NCBI GenBank assembly: GCA_038501195.1
Contig: JBBPUQ010000001.1
Location: 3,348,001 to 3,412,000 of the forward strand
Length of the DNA: 64,000 nucleotides
DNA from: Nemania diffusa
Lineage: Eukaryota; Ascomycota; Sordariomycetes; Xylariales; Xylariaceae
Direction: 5' to 3'
The notes beneath the pieces are model-generated. The model saw nothing but the letters and a program-made list of their open reading frames with translations. It was not told where the DNA came from and ran no database searches. The position numbers were made by a program, and so were the translations under genes. Each line of letters opens with the position of its first letter. Position 1 is the first letter of the stretch. Positions 22,835 through 33,961 of this stretch are shown here, in pieces.

Positions 22835-25800
22835 CTATTCTAAACCCAGGTCCTTCGCGACCCTCTTAACATGGGTTTTATCCGCCTTGCCCCAATCAAC
22901 ACCGAGAAGTGTCTTCAACTTTCTATCCTCCCCCTGCGCCTCACTAGCCTCGTGAGGTCCACCGTTCCCGCCATCACCGCTTGACCCCAGCGCAAAGAGC
23001 TTCCATAGCTCGTCGACAACAAGATTTCTAACTCTAGGCCATGGATGAAGCAGTAGTGCGCCGAGACGCTTCCTTGCCTCTGCGACCCCTTCTTCCTGCC
23101 TCTCTCGCACCAGCGCTAGTCCCAGATCTGGTGTCTCGGCCGTGTCTAGCCGGCCGGCAAGGTCTATAGTACCGCCGCCGCGGTCAAGTCCGCCGATGTT
23201 ATCAGCCTTGCTTGCGCCCGCTGTTGCTGCGCTCGTGATTGGGGTTGCTGTAGTGGCCCCGGTCTTCACTATAGCTATTGCCCCATAGACTTTGATGCAA
23301 GCCTCCAGCTTGCGGACGTTGCCAGTTTTATACGCCGCCTTCTGCACGTGCAGGCAGAGCTGTTTGAGATTCAGATAATTCTCACTAGTTGTGCCGACAC
23401 CAGTCAGGCTAGAAGCGTTGCAGCAGTGCTGCAGCAGCCCGATGTGGAACAAATATGCAATCACTTCCAAGGTTGGGACTAGCACCCGGTCCTGTCCTGC
23501 ATACAGTTTCAGGTTGTACAGCAGACAGGCGCATACGTGACGTAAGGCTTCATCTGACGTTTCGCAGAGCTCGGCGAGAGCAGCACGTGTCTCAATCACG
23601 AGGTCTTCATTCCCCGTATCTGCTGATGTGACTAGGCCGGCTAGTAGACTCGATGTGCAGCGTTCAATACCGAGAGTAGAATCATCGGCACCGATGCTAA
23701 GCCGAGTTGTATCGCGGAGTCTAAGCAAGAAGCTGAAATAAGCCTTCGAGGTAAACGATAACTGTTGGAAAGTCTTAAAATCACTACGCAAGTATTAGTA
23801 TGGCGGTCATTGGCGCGCAGTTGTATCGAGAACATACCTAGGCTGAAGGACTGTTGCTAGCGTCAGCTTCGCCTCCGCTCGGACACGATCCAGTTTCTCA
23901 GCCGCTAAACGCAAAATCTGCGGGAACAATCGAGTCATAAGCTCCTGGTTACTGTCTTGGGACTCCCAGAGAGTTTTCGTGGCTTTGATTGCCTCGAGCC
24001 TAACAAGAGACCCAATATCGCCCCGCGCATTTGTTGTATAGTCATCAAGTCCTTCTGAGACGAGGCCCAGAAACTCAGTGGGCTCTAGCCTAAGCATAGT
24101 TTTGTCAACAAGGCTTTGCATAATCGCTACTCGAGTTTCGATATGTTTGTCATTCGTCCATCGGTCTCCTAGAACCTTATACGCTGATAAGCGCTCGGCG
24201 TCATCATTTTCAGTGGGTTGTAAGAATGTCAGAATGGGTTGGCTTCGGGCAAGTGCGTGGAAATATCCATCTCCATGCCTCTTTCGAGGTGCTCGAGGCA
24301 CACAGACTTTCTCGCTCCAGCGTTGTATGATTTTAACTCGCCTTTCGGGATCTGATAAAAGCAGAAGGACTAAGGCGGCTTCAGATGCGGGTTTTATCCC
24401 ATCCGTTTCATTCTTGTCGAGCCAGTCATTCACACAGCTTTCGACAATCTCCAGAAGATCATCAAACAGGGTTAATTGACGTACTCGAACAAGATCAATA
24501 AAGCCAAGTGTTTTCATTAGAATATGCCAATCAGCATCGTCGATAATAGCAGACCCCGATCGTATGAATGTCCTCAGTTGAGGAAACTGTGGCTCATAAT
24601 TTGCGAGACTCAATATTAATATAGGCAGGGCAGAGACAATTAGTACGCTACTAGCTTCTGACACCAATTCTGCTTTTCGAAAGTTTGTACCTGTGGATTC
24701 TTGTAGGATTGCCTTGAGGCTATTATACACCTTTGAGATGGGTAGTCGGTCAACCTGTTCTTTTAGTGACCCTTCTTCAATGAAACTCGGAATAGAATCA
24801 AAAACCGCCGCAAGACTTAACAGAAGACCATGGCGCTCTTCCACCTGTCGTACCTTGAGGTGTTGAATGCGAGAGAGAAGCAGTTCGATCGTTGCCGTTA
24901 GTGTATTAAGGGGGTTTCCTGGGACTGTTCGGGCTAATTCTGAAGTCAAGACTCCAAAGGAGGCTGCGACTACCCTTCGAGCGCCTGCGTCCATATCCCC
25001 TACACCTCGCCAACCTAGCGCCGCTTCTAAGAGGGCATGTCCATAGTGAGGCGATAGCCTAGTAGCTTGAAGGGCCACCTCATGTATCGCTCTAGAGCGT
25101 AAGGCAACGGCATGATAGTCCACGGTCTGAACCACGGATATGCCCGTCTCTACAGTGTCCGGATGACGACCAATTAATTCCTGTAAAGCAGCGGAAGAAC
25201 CTCGCCGAATATTGCCAGCTGGGTCAAGAGAGGCGTTGACGACTAGCTCCGTCGCAATTACTTGCAGGATTGATGCTGTAGGGTCATGTCCCCGGGCTAC
25301 GAGGACAGACTGAGTTTCGACTTTGAGCAATTCCGCTGTAGTGTAGCGACGGGCCAGTGCCCAAATTCCGAAGCAAGAAGCGTCTCGGACGTTGGTGCCT
25401 ATCGAGCCGCCAGAGGGGCCTCGCTTTTCGAAAGAGAGGCCTGTGAGTAATGCATGAATTATATCTGATAGGTTTTCTGGGGGAGGCGATCGCCTATAGA
25501 GAAGATGAGCTAGGGTAAGCATGAGACCGTGCCATTCCAAAGGGTCAACGGTAGTGAGATCTCTGGTAGTGGTGGCCTTCGGGTATGATTTATCCTTGAC
25601 CCAGAGGACATTACGATTCAGGGATTCGATAACTGCTTCGATGACCTGCGACGCCATGTCTGGGTCTAATTTAAGAGTTATAATACTTAACGCCTTACTA
25701 GCAGCAAACCGAACTGGCGTGTCGTTATCTGCGAGACGCTCGAGAAAATACCCAATCGTAGTTTCTACCATCTCAGTATCTAACATGCTTTGTCGAGAAT

Positions 25801-26895
25801 TGCGTAGAACTATGGCAATAATAGAGCGAGTAACTTTGATCATCATCTTGCGTGCAAGGGCGGACTCGTTTATAGCCTTGTAGATGTCATTATCTTCTGA
25901 GTGAATCGCCTGTACAGCATAGAAGATAGCGGATAAATGCCGATTCATGATAGAAGTGTCCTCAGCAGCGCGGAGAACTCCTGCTAAAAAGGATAGGCTG
26001 CCGATGAAATAATACGAAGACACCGTCGCTGCAACAGGCATTGATTTGAGTGTAGATAAAGCCCATTGCACGAGGGCATCCAGTATACCCATTTCTTGCA
26101 TGTCCCTTCGCATTGCTAGACGAACTAAGAGCGCCTTTGCCCCATCACGCTCCTTTCCTGGGGATGCGAGATAACGGGTAGCTAAAGGGATAACTCTTAA
26201 GGTGATGCGAGGTACTTGTTGCGGCCATTGAAATCCTAACAGGGATGGCGGTTCAAAATCATCTGCATCGCCTGAGGAGATAGTAGATAAATCAAAGGGC
26301 GCGAAGAATAATTGGGACAGCCAAATGAGGACTACATATCTCTCATGCCATGTCCAGGAGCTAGCAAACTCCGGTTTTAGGGTGGCATCAGATTCTCGTT
26401 CTGAGTCTTCGATTGCTTGCAGCAGAAGTTCAAGGTATCTCGTCTCGACATTGAGGAACCTCACAATGACTTTCTCACCTCTGATCTTGCAGAAAGTGTA
26501 GATAATCCTACAGATAGCATTTGGAAGAGGATACAGTAGCTGGGACCGCGTCGACAATTTGCTTGAGCTCTTGCGGTCTTGCATGCACTGTAAATAGGCG
26601 CTTGCTAGAACTGGGAGCCATCGCGGAAGATGAGGGTCAAGCAGCTGGGGAAGCTCCTGGAAGTGCTCGAGCACCTTGACGACACGGATGTCAGTATCCG
26701 AAAGATGAAGAGATAGGAGAGCCTCAGGTGACCTACTTGAGAGATCAACCTCGAGGTTTCTCGAGAACGGACTCGCCGTCTCAATTGACCGTTAGGCTTC
26801 CTTAAGAATGGTCCCAGCGAGCGGTCAAAGTCGGCAATGAAGTCTGAAGCATGTTTTTGAATGAACACATCCTGCTCGCTGTCCAGGGCGTCCAT
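22835..26895 (-). CDS. TBCD: Tubulin-folding cofactor D (TBCD; Alp1/Cin1)
   Basis: Three exons: 26895-26737, 26674-23838 and 23783-22835, with introns of 62 and 54 nt (GTAGGT with branch ACTGAC; GTATGT with TACTAATAC). The 1314-aa protein is helical HEAT/ARM solenoid throughout. It has the family signatures SLGPFLRKPNGQLRRRVRSR and ETSRLISQVLEHFQELPQLL near the N-terminus, LDPHLPRWLP just after, HERYVVLIWLSQLFFAPFDL near residue 170, and the TBCD C-terminal domain (LTSLFPQILRLAAEKLDRVR-like, then KTFQQLSFTSKAYFSFLLRL). Cofactor D captures beta-tubulin and, with cofactors C and E, forms the alpha/beta heterodimer. Near residues 1190-1240 lies an Ala/Thr/Gly-rich low-complexity insert (ATTATPITSAATAGASKADN) that probably accounts for the length above the usual 1200 or so. 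The GTG at 26674 is the exon border, not a start. Confidence 0.94.
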
Positions 26896-28237
26896 CTTCA
26901 AATATATAAGCTGCTACTCTCACCTTGTGATAACCCTACTATTTTACTTTGATGACGCTTGAAACAAACAGAGCACCCAAGCAGCCAGGTAGCTCCACGA
27001 GTCTGTTGGGGTTGAGCTTCAATTGGGACGCAAACCCCCGCAAATTATGGCCTGTCGTTTACCTAAATTCAGGCACCAGCGTAAGGAAAAGGCATCAGAG
27101 CGTCGACCCAATATTCAAAGATTATTGAGTGGCCGTAATTATCCTCGACTACACTGACACCAGTAGACAATCAACCCCAGGACATGTTGATTTTACCTGC
27201 AACCCGCGTGTCGGGTGACAAGATACCCGTTACCTAAATGGACTCACCCACATGGCAATTTGTATGTTTAGTTGCATGTATACTTTGTAACTAAGCTAGA
27301 TATGCCGTTATCCGTGAATGTCTACAGGTTCCAATTAATTAAGCTTCATACCTGTATCGGAGGATCCTCGTCGCTGGGTATAATAATAAATATGATAATA
27401 AACTATTCTAATTTATTTCAAGTTCGGAGCAGACAAATTTTCAAGGAAATCCGTCTCTAACGATGCACTTCAAATTACATTAACAAACGCGCGGTGAATA
27501 TATGAGGGGAACTCCCTACAATCAACAATTCTGACGTAGATGGACCTCTAAGCGGAGTACTACAGACTAAACATATACTAAGGCCGGCAAAAAACATAAA
27601 TATATTAATGTTGGGAGGTGCTGGGTAGGGTAAGGTACCTTTTGTCGGGACGAGTGAGCTCAGCGACAAGTGGCTAAAGTGGCCAGCTGCCAGGTGTCAC
27701 ATGTAAATGAATGTACCTTGCTTGCCGTGCCTGCAAAAGGCTGCATGCAGGAACCGTGCAGCGACGTAGACTTATATACACACGTGCAGGTCGATCAGTG
27801 GAGTTGGCTGATCAACATGTTGTAAATGTCCCGAGATGGAATCCGAGGCAGCTGATGTGTAAAATATTAAGCCTGGACTGCGATGACGATCATTCCTTCG
27901 GCATTCAACTTCGGGACCATCATGTGCTTCAATGCGCTCGGAGCCGGGTTTTAGTACAGGATGAATGTATCAGTTCATGAACAGAACTGAAAAAGGGGAC
28001 AGTTTTAAGTCACATCGTTGATCTCAGATACTGAATATGTGCGATATTATGAATAAATACTATTTCAGAGTATCATTAGAGAGCGCTATAGTAATCCCAA
28101 AACGCCCGGTCTGCATAATGCAACATGATTCATATCCTAATGCTTGCGCCGACCCTCGCTGTCCGTCTAACCTTAGGTAAGGCGCTGTGGTATCATAAAA
28201 ACTATATAGAAAAAATAGACTGAAAGTAAGGCGATGC
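26896..28237. other. Intergenic region TBCD to GH76
   Basis: Both neighbours are on the minus strand. This stretch holds the TBCD promoter (near 26900) and the 3' flank of the GH76 gene (28000-28237, AT-rich). No gene is recognised; the best open frame (27711-27980, 89 codons) has no domain resemblance. Confidence 0.5.
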
Positions 28238-29525
28238 CTACGCTACAGCAACGGCAGCTACGAGAGCATCCATAGCGGAGCTCTGTGTGCCAGCGCTTGC
28301 GGCTGCAAATGGTCCATTCCACGTAGGACCTAGTTGATCGTTGGTGGTATTCCGGTCATTAGCCCAGATTGCATCAGCGTTCTTGAGAAGGAAGCTCTTG
28401 AATGCATCCTGAGGTGCGGCTTGCTGTAACACACGTAAGTTACGCATGAATACACCCTTGAACTGTGCACCATCAGCGCCGCAGTCCGGCTCGCAACCTT
28501 CGTATAGGATTCCGTCTTTCGTTAAATCAGCAATAGCAGCGGTGGCGATGGTGGATGCTTCGGTGAGTAAAGATGTATCGCCATTTGCTTTAGATAGCTC
28601 CACCAAGGCTCCCAATATGACACCCTGGTTGTACGTCCAGGTTTTCATGCCATTGTTTTTGCAACTATCGTCGAGTCCATCATTGATTAAATTATCTCCA
28701 TTGATCAAACCACTGCTCTTAAACCAAGCCCATTGTTTCGTGGCAATATCAAGATAATAATCTTTTTGACCGGGGACCCGATTAGCTAGAGAAGCCGCTA
28801 CCTTGAGATAGAGCTCGTTGGCGATAGCGTTCGTGTAAGTGCCGACTTTACTCCAGTAGATACCGCCGCATGAGGAGTTGCCCTTCTTCATATCCTCAAA
28901 GATTGTCATCGCTGCTTCGAGATACTGCTGGTCTCCAAGGCCTACAACCCCAACATCATGGCTTCGAATCACTGCGATTAATCAAATTAGCGCTAATCCA
29001 AACCTGCTTCTGAGTGATATACAAGCCGGGTTCTCTTCCAACTCAGAAATAGTGAGAAATTATCTTAGAGAGTCATGGCTACTTACGAGCAAGCGCCCAC
29101 CAGCCTTCATCGTCGTAATAATCATTAAGAAAGTTATCAAAGCCTCTCTTAGAGAGATCCGAGCGCTTAGATACTCTGACGTAGGTTGAGACAGGAAGAC
29201 CCGCAGCATTGAAGGCCTTACTCGCCTGGACCGTGGTTTTCTGCGCCTGTTCGTATGTATTTTGTATGACGTTGGGGATACTGAGTGAGGCAGCCGACTG
29301 AGGGTTTTCGACGGCGTAGTCGGCCAGCATAGTCAAGCAATTAGCCGAGTTCCACCAACCTGTCGTATCCCACAAGCCGGTGCCCTGATTATACCAGCTC
29401 TGGAGAGTATGGATGGCATTGACTGTATTGGCATCGTAGGTTGCTGAGGATGCGAAAATATTGTGAGAGGACATATAGAAAACGGCCCTCGCGGCCAGGC
29501 TTCCAACAGCGGACGAAGACACCAT
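28238..29525 (-). CDS. Glycoside hydrolase family 76 protein (alpha-1,6-mannanase-like)
   Basis: Two exons, 29525-29087 and 28971-28238, separated by a 115-nt intron (GTAAGT, branch GCTAATTTGATTAAT, GCAG). The product has 390 aa. GH76 landmarks in order: LQSWYNQGTGLWDTTGWWNS, the catalytic-type Asp pair in NDYYDDEGWWALA (D138-D139), CGGIYWSKVGTYTNAIANEL, and TWTYNQGVILGALVELSKA. GH76 enzymes cleave alpha-1,6-mannan backbones; fungal members act on cell-wall mannoprotein or external mannan. The N-terminus MVSSSAVGSLAARAVFYMSS is only a weak secretion signal, so either the true start lies in an unseen upstream exon or export is poor. No C-terminal GPI-type hydrophobic tail is visible. A TATA-like AT run lies about 100 nt upstream (29623-29636). 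Confidence 0.92.
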
Positions 29526-29622
29526 GGCGAAGGTGGGTAAACGAGACAAATTAAAATGATGATTATGAATTTTGTCGCATAGGTCGGATATGAGACGTCG
29601 TTAAAAGTAGAGGGGCGCAACA

Positions 29623-29636
29623 GAATATTTAAATAA
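29623..29636 (-). promoter_or_regulatory. TATA-like element upstream of the GH76 gene
   Basis: TTATTTAAATATTC on the minus strand, about 100 nt before the ATG at 29525. Position and composition fit a TATA box; no experimental support. Confidence 0.35.
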
Positions 29637-32600
29637 GAGAAATATGTACTCCCATGTGGCCTCCTGTCCTACTTACCTGATAAAGTGAAGTAGATTAACG
29701 AATGTCTTAGAGCCCGGTGAATGAATGAACAAACAAATGAATGTAGGTAGGTATGTAGGTAGAGACAGATGGCTGGTTGGACGCTGGTTGGATGATGGAT
29801 GGATGACGGATGTATCGATATAATAAGGAGGCGGCAAGAAGGTACGACGGGCTGTGTCAAACCTTCCCTTCCCTTCCCCCATGTCAACCCGATTAGATAC
29901 AGATACCTGTACAAAGTATCTATCTACCCTAAACCTGCTGTGTGTGGGTCGAGAGTCATATGCCATTGTCTAATGTGAGTAGTTGGCTTGCCGACATATG
30001 CACTTAGCCCTCGTGCCCCGTGAGAGGCTTCCAAGGTTAATTCTTCGATTCGACGAGAAATTTTCGAAAGTGATCGACCACGGCATTTGGTGGCACCAGT
30101 AGTGTACAACATAGCGTGCACTATCTACCTCGTGTATGTAGGTACCTACTGCATACAGGCTGAGACAGGCAAATAAGGGAGCAGGAGCATGTTACGTCGA
30201 CAAACGTAGGGAGTATCTGCTATCGGACATCCTGATAGGGCTGGGTGTTGTTTCAGAACGAGATTGCCCTCATGCTTGGCCTTGGCTAAGCAGAACTCGT
30301 ACCGCGCATAAACATGGCTTGCTGTCACCGCTCAAAGAGGAAAAAGGACTTGAGGCTAATGCCCACCTAAATCGTTTATCGATACCTAAAATCTAATACC
30401 TACTCATACTTTTAGGTCATTCTATTCACGTTTATTTAACTTTTCTTACAGTGTTATTGAATTGGATGTGAGGTGCATACTAGTAGACCAGGGGCACCGA
30501 CGTGGGTGTAAAATATGACGGAGCGGCTAAGACAGGCTGGGACAGCTAACTTGTTTCTGGTAGGTAAGAAGAAGCGCCGTAAGACCTATTCAAGTTAGGT
30601 AGGGTAGTATAGTTGTACCCCTGGCTCTCACTATTTGGTGTGCTCCACTACCTACCTATTTAGGTACATAACATACCTGACAGGTGCCAGAAATGGTACA
30701 AATGACGGGAGTGAGCCCGCCCGCGCGGCAGCTGAGCTCGAGCTGGTAGCCAATGATACCTTAGGTAGCGTAGAGAAGGGGCACCGAGTACGCGGTATGT
30801 AGAAAGCCTTGATGTTGTCTTTACCGCCGCGCCATACTCTTCCTTTTCCCTCGCCGATATGGCACCAATGATTGCGGCTCTAGATGTTGTGCGCTCCTAT
30901 CTCAGTCGCTAGGGATTCCGAAATATCGGATGTTGCTATTTACAGCACCATCGTCATCGCACATAGCATGACTTTTGACTGGGCTTGGCGAATCGGTTCG
31001 TTGGGACGAGACTTCGGACTCTGACGGCACCAACGATGGCCGCTCCCGCGACGGATGTCCCCCTCCCTGTTCCTTGTTGTGTTACATCGCGACTGCAAAC
31101 AAGGACAAGGCTACCTTCTGACTGCGATGCCTGTGTCGGTCCTTGCCTTGGCGCTCACCGCGTGTGTTGGTAAACATGGACCAGGTCTCCGAGCGAGGTG
31201 ACGATGCTATCCCAAGTTGCACCGAGATGTTACTCACGCCAAACCGGACTGCAGCTATCATGTGTGTATTTACGCCACGAGGCATGAGGCGATAGGCTGA
31301 TAGGCGGAGGATCGACCATTGCATGTGTTTGCGAAGTCTCACGAGCATCAGCCATCTGCACGTCATTGCGCTTGCAGCCTTTCTTCCATTCCCCCGCCAG
31401 TTTTTCTCTCGTAATTCGGGGTTGGCCGCATGCACGAGACTACTCCCTCTTATTCTACTGTTCCTATTTTCAGGAGGCAGTACGATACGAGTAAATGATC
31501 ATGGCACACTGTCGCATAGATGCTTACTAGGCCGGGTGTCTAAGTAGGTGTAAGGTCGCTACAGGTCCGGCCGGGAGCTGAGCATCATGGCTTTCGCCAA
31601 CCCGTGCAACCCATTTCCCCGCAGCCAATTCGGATGAAAATCCACCTGAGCGAACATGAGGCCATCTCATCTCCGCATCCTTCCCCCACATTCTAGGGCC
31701 AACCACATTGCTTGGCCCCTGTATACAGACTCACGGGTTGTCAGCCTAGTTGTCAGACAACGGAGGACCCCACGGCTAGATGATAGAGTTCATTTCTCAA
31801 TGAAGCTTAGAACGACTTCGCAGCATCGCTGCTCGGCATATCAATGTGACTAATATTCCCCTCTATCTTAGGTGCGGAGTGTTTGCGTTATCGTCAAATC
31901 ATGATTTAAAGATGATGACTGCCTTATCATCGGATGTGTCCACCTAAACTATATTTCTATGCTACACAAAATGGACGCCGCTGTCCTAAGTGGCACCGAA
32001 GATGATGCCTGAATGGTGATTGGGGATCTGCCGCTGTACGCGCTTGCGAGAGCGGTGCCTGGTGACGTCGATACGTTGGAGATTGATCGGGGAGAGCGTC
32101 GCTAGTGCCTCTTGGAATCCTACTAGATCTGACGAATTAAGCTGTACGCATTTCCTGGTCCCACGTAATACGGCAAGGCCACACCAGTTTTCAATATAAC
32201 TTTCGTCCCGAAATTCAATTGTCTCATCTGTTATCCGTAGTAGAGGCAGGGGAAGGGGTATATTGTCTCACACTCATCTACTTATTCTTCGATGCTTTAG
32301 CATGTCTACAACCGCGAGATTTTTTCACATGTCGTGCAAGCGCCGGCTTGTTCTCACAAATATATGGCAACCTAAAGCACTTACATGGTTTATGCGTATG
32401 GGAAAGACCTAATGTCTTAGATCATCTCGCACGAGTATTAGTTATGACTTAGACTTGTTTCATATCTTAAATCTAGTATCATTCTAGCACCAAGGTATCT
32501 CACGGAACGGAACTTCCTTATGGCTTAGGATCGGCTAACCCACGTCCTCACATGGAAACTTCGGTCTTTCAAATTAGGTCTTATTAAAATATTTGCTATT

Positions 32601-32759
32601 ACCTGTAAAGGAATAATATCAGTACACTGCGTTATAATAATTAAGAAGGTTCGCTTCTAAGGCCGGCTCAATATATAGTGACATGCACCATTTAAGACAT
32701 AGATAGACATAGATTGACAATTGTATTTAGATATATAATCGCATTTAAATAGTTGCTTG

Positions 32760-32870
32760 CTCGCAGACAGGCAATGGCTTGTAGACAGACAGGCCACTGC
32801 CTGTAGACAGACAAGACGGTCATGGCTTGAGACGCGCAGGCACGCAGGCACGCCGGCACGCCGATCGCAA
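32760..32870. repeat. Short interspersed direct and inverted repeats
   Basis: TGTAGACAGACA occurs at 32780-32791 and again at 32802-32813. ACAGGC-CACT-GCCTGT forms a small hairpin between them. The following bases are a run of GCAGGCAC/GCCGGCAC-type units up to about 32860. The cluster stands out from the AT-rich surroundings. Confidence 0.65.
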
Positions 32871-33596
32871 GATCGAATAACATGACGTAGCAACATACGT
32901 TTTTTTCTGCCGCTCTTCCCCTATCTCAATGGCGTTTTAACAGAAGCTGTATAGAGAAAGCCCAATCCAGGGGGAAAGCGCATTCTATACTTTCTGTATA
33001 TATAAACTACTACATCTTTCAGCTCTTTCAAATAAAATGGTACTCTGATCTTCACTTTACATATATACTTTATGCTATTGTACTATAACTATGCTATCCT
33101 TGACATATTTACGCCATGGCAGCCCTCGTTTTGCAGAAAACGCAATAACTCAGCTAATAATGCCTGTGTTCAGGAACCATCATGTCGTCTACTGTATGCT
33201 ATATTTCTGTATTACACCGGCATAATGCACAGAACTAACATGAGATATAGAAGTCTTTCGAAGCTACAATTGCCTGGCTGCGCCGCCGCCGCCGAAGAGG
33301 CCCAGCGGGAGGGTGAGTCACCACCTACCTCTTCATGCTCATCATTGTATGTTGTTGCTGACTGCATGTTTATGCAGACAACGACGGCAACGATAATGAG
33401 GAAAAAGAAGACGACGAAGGGCCGCACGCGCGTGCCGCTGTTGTGCGTATAAGCTTAGCAGACTAACTTGCTGCTTCTACGTACTAACAGGCGTTTTACG
33501 CAGGGCAGAAACTTTCGTACGCTGTAGCAAGTGGCCGGCGGGCCGGCACGCAGAGGTGCTCGCGCTGGGGGGCGCCGACGCAAGTCCGGCCCCGAC

Positions 33597-33961
33597 ATGA
33601 TCGCTAACGCCGCCGCCACCGCCACCCCCCTCACCACACCCGCCGCCCTGCCGTGCCTTCTCGCTCACTTGGGAGCTGTTGAGAACCGCGGGCGGCCTTC
33701 GCACAGCCTGACCATCCCTTCGGACGGAGATCACCAACCCCGTCAATTCCAGGCCGCGGCGTGCCACGTTACGTGGTGCGCCCGTGCAAACCAACCTCCC
33801 CCGGGGGGCAGGTGGAGTATAGCCACCGCTGCCACCAGAAGAGGTGCGTCGAGCCGACGCACGGAGTTTGGGAGATTCGGGCGGAGAATCGGGGCCGAGA
33901 GGCGTGTCGGGCGGGGGGCGGTGCGGTTGCCTGCGGGCACAACCCACCGTGTCTTTTCTAG
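33597..33961 (+). pseudogene. Frameshifted zinc-binding-loop homing-endonuclease-type (His-Me finger) gene
   Basis: A GC-rich island in AT-rich DNA. From 33761 to the TAG at 33961 the frame reads ...GQVEYSHRCHQKRCVEPTHG, then WEIRAENRGREACRAGG and CGHNPPCLF. This matches the zinc-binding loop of His-Me-finger homing endonucleases, a domain common in filamentous fungi: SH-x-C, C-x-x-P-x-H, E...N-x-x-R...C, then C-x-H-x-P-x-C-L. The natural upstream part (DGDHQPRQFQAAACHVTWCA) lies in another frame, and the two frames meet at the homopolymer CCCCCGGGGGG (33799-33809). One base appears to be missing there, so the copy is either broken or misassembled. The start is uncertain; the ATG at 33597 is the first in the upstream frame. 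Function in fungi is unclear; domestication and mobility are both possible. Confidence 0.6.

Larger units (their letters stand above)
29526..33500. other. 4-kb region without a recognised gene
   Basis: It begins with the promoter of the GH76 gene (TATA-like run at 29623-29636; GTAGG/GGATGGAT microsatellite at 29738-29815). TACCTA words are dense at 30120-30160 and 30590-30680. An interspersed repeat TGTAGACAGACA occurs at 32780-32791 and 32802-32813, within a GC-shifted patch at 32760-32880. At 33240-33445 two coding-like pieces with good splice sites may be upstream exons of the zinc-loop gene (see findings). Confidence 0.45.
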
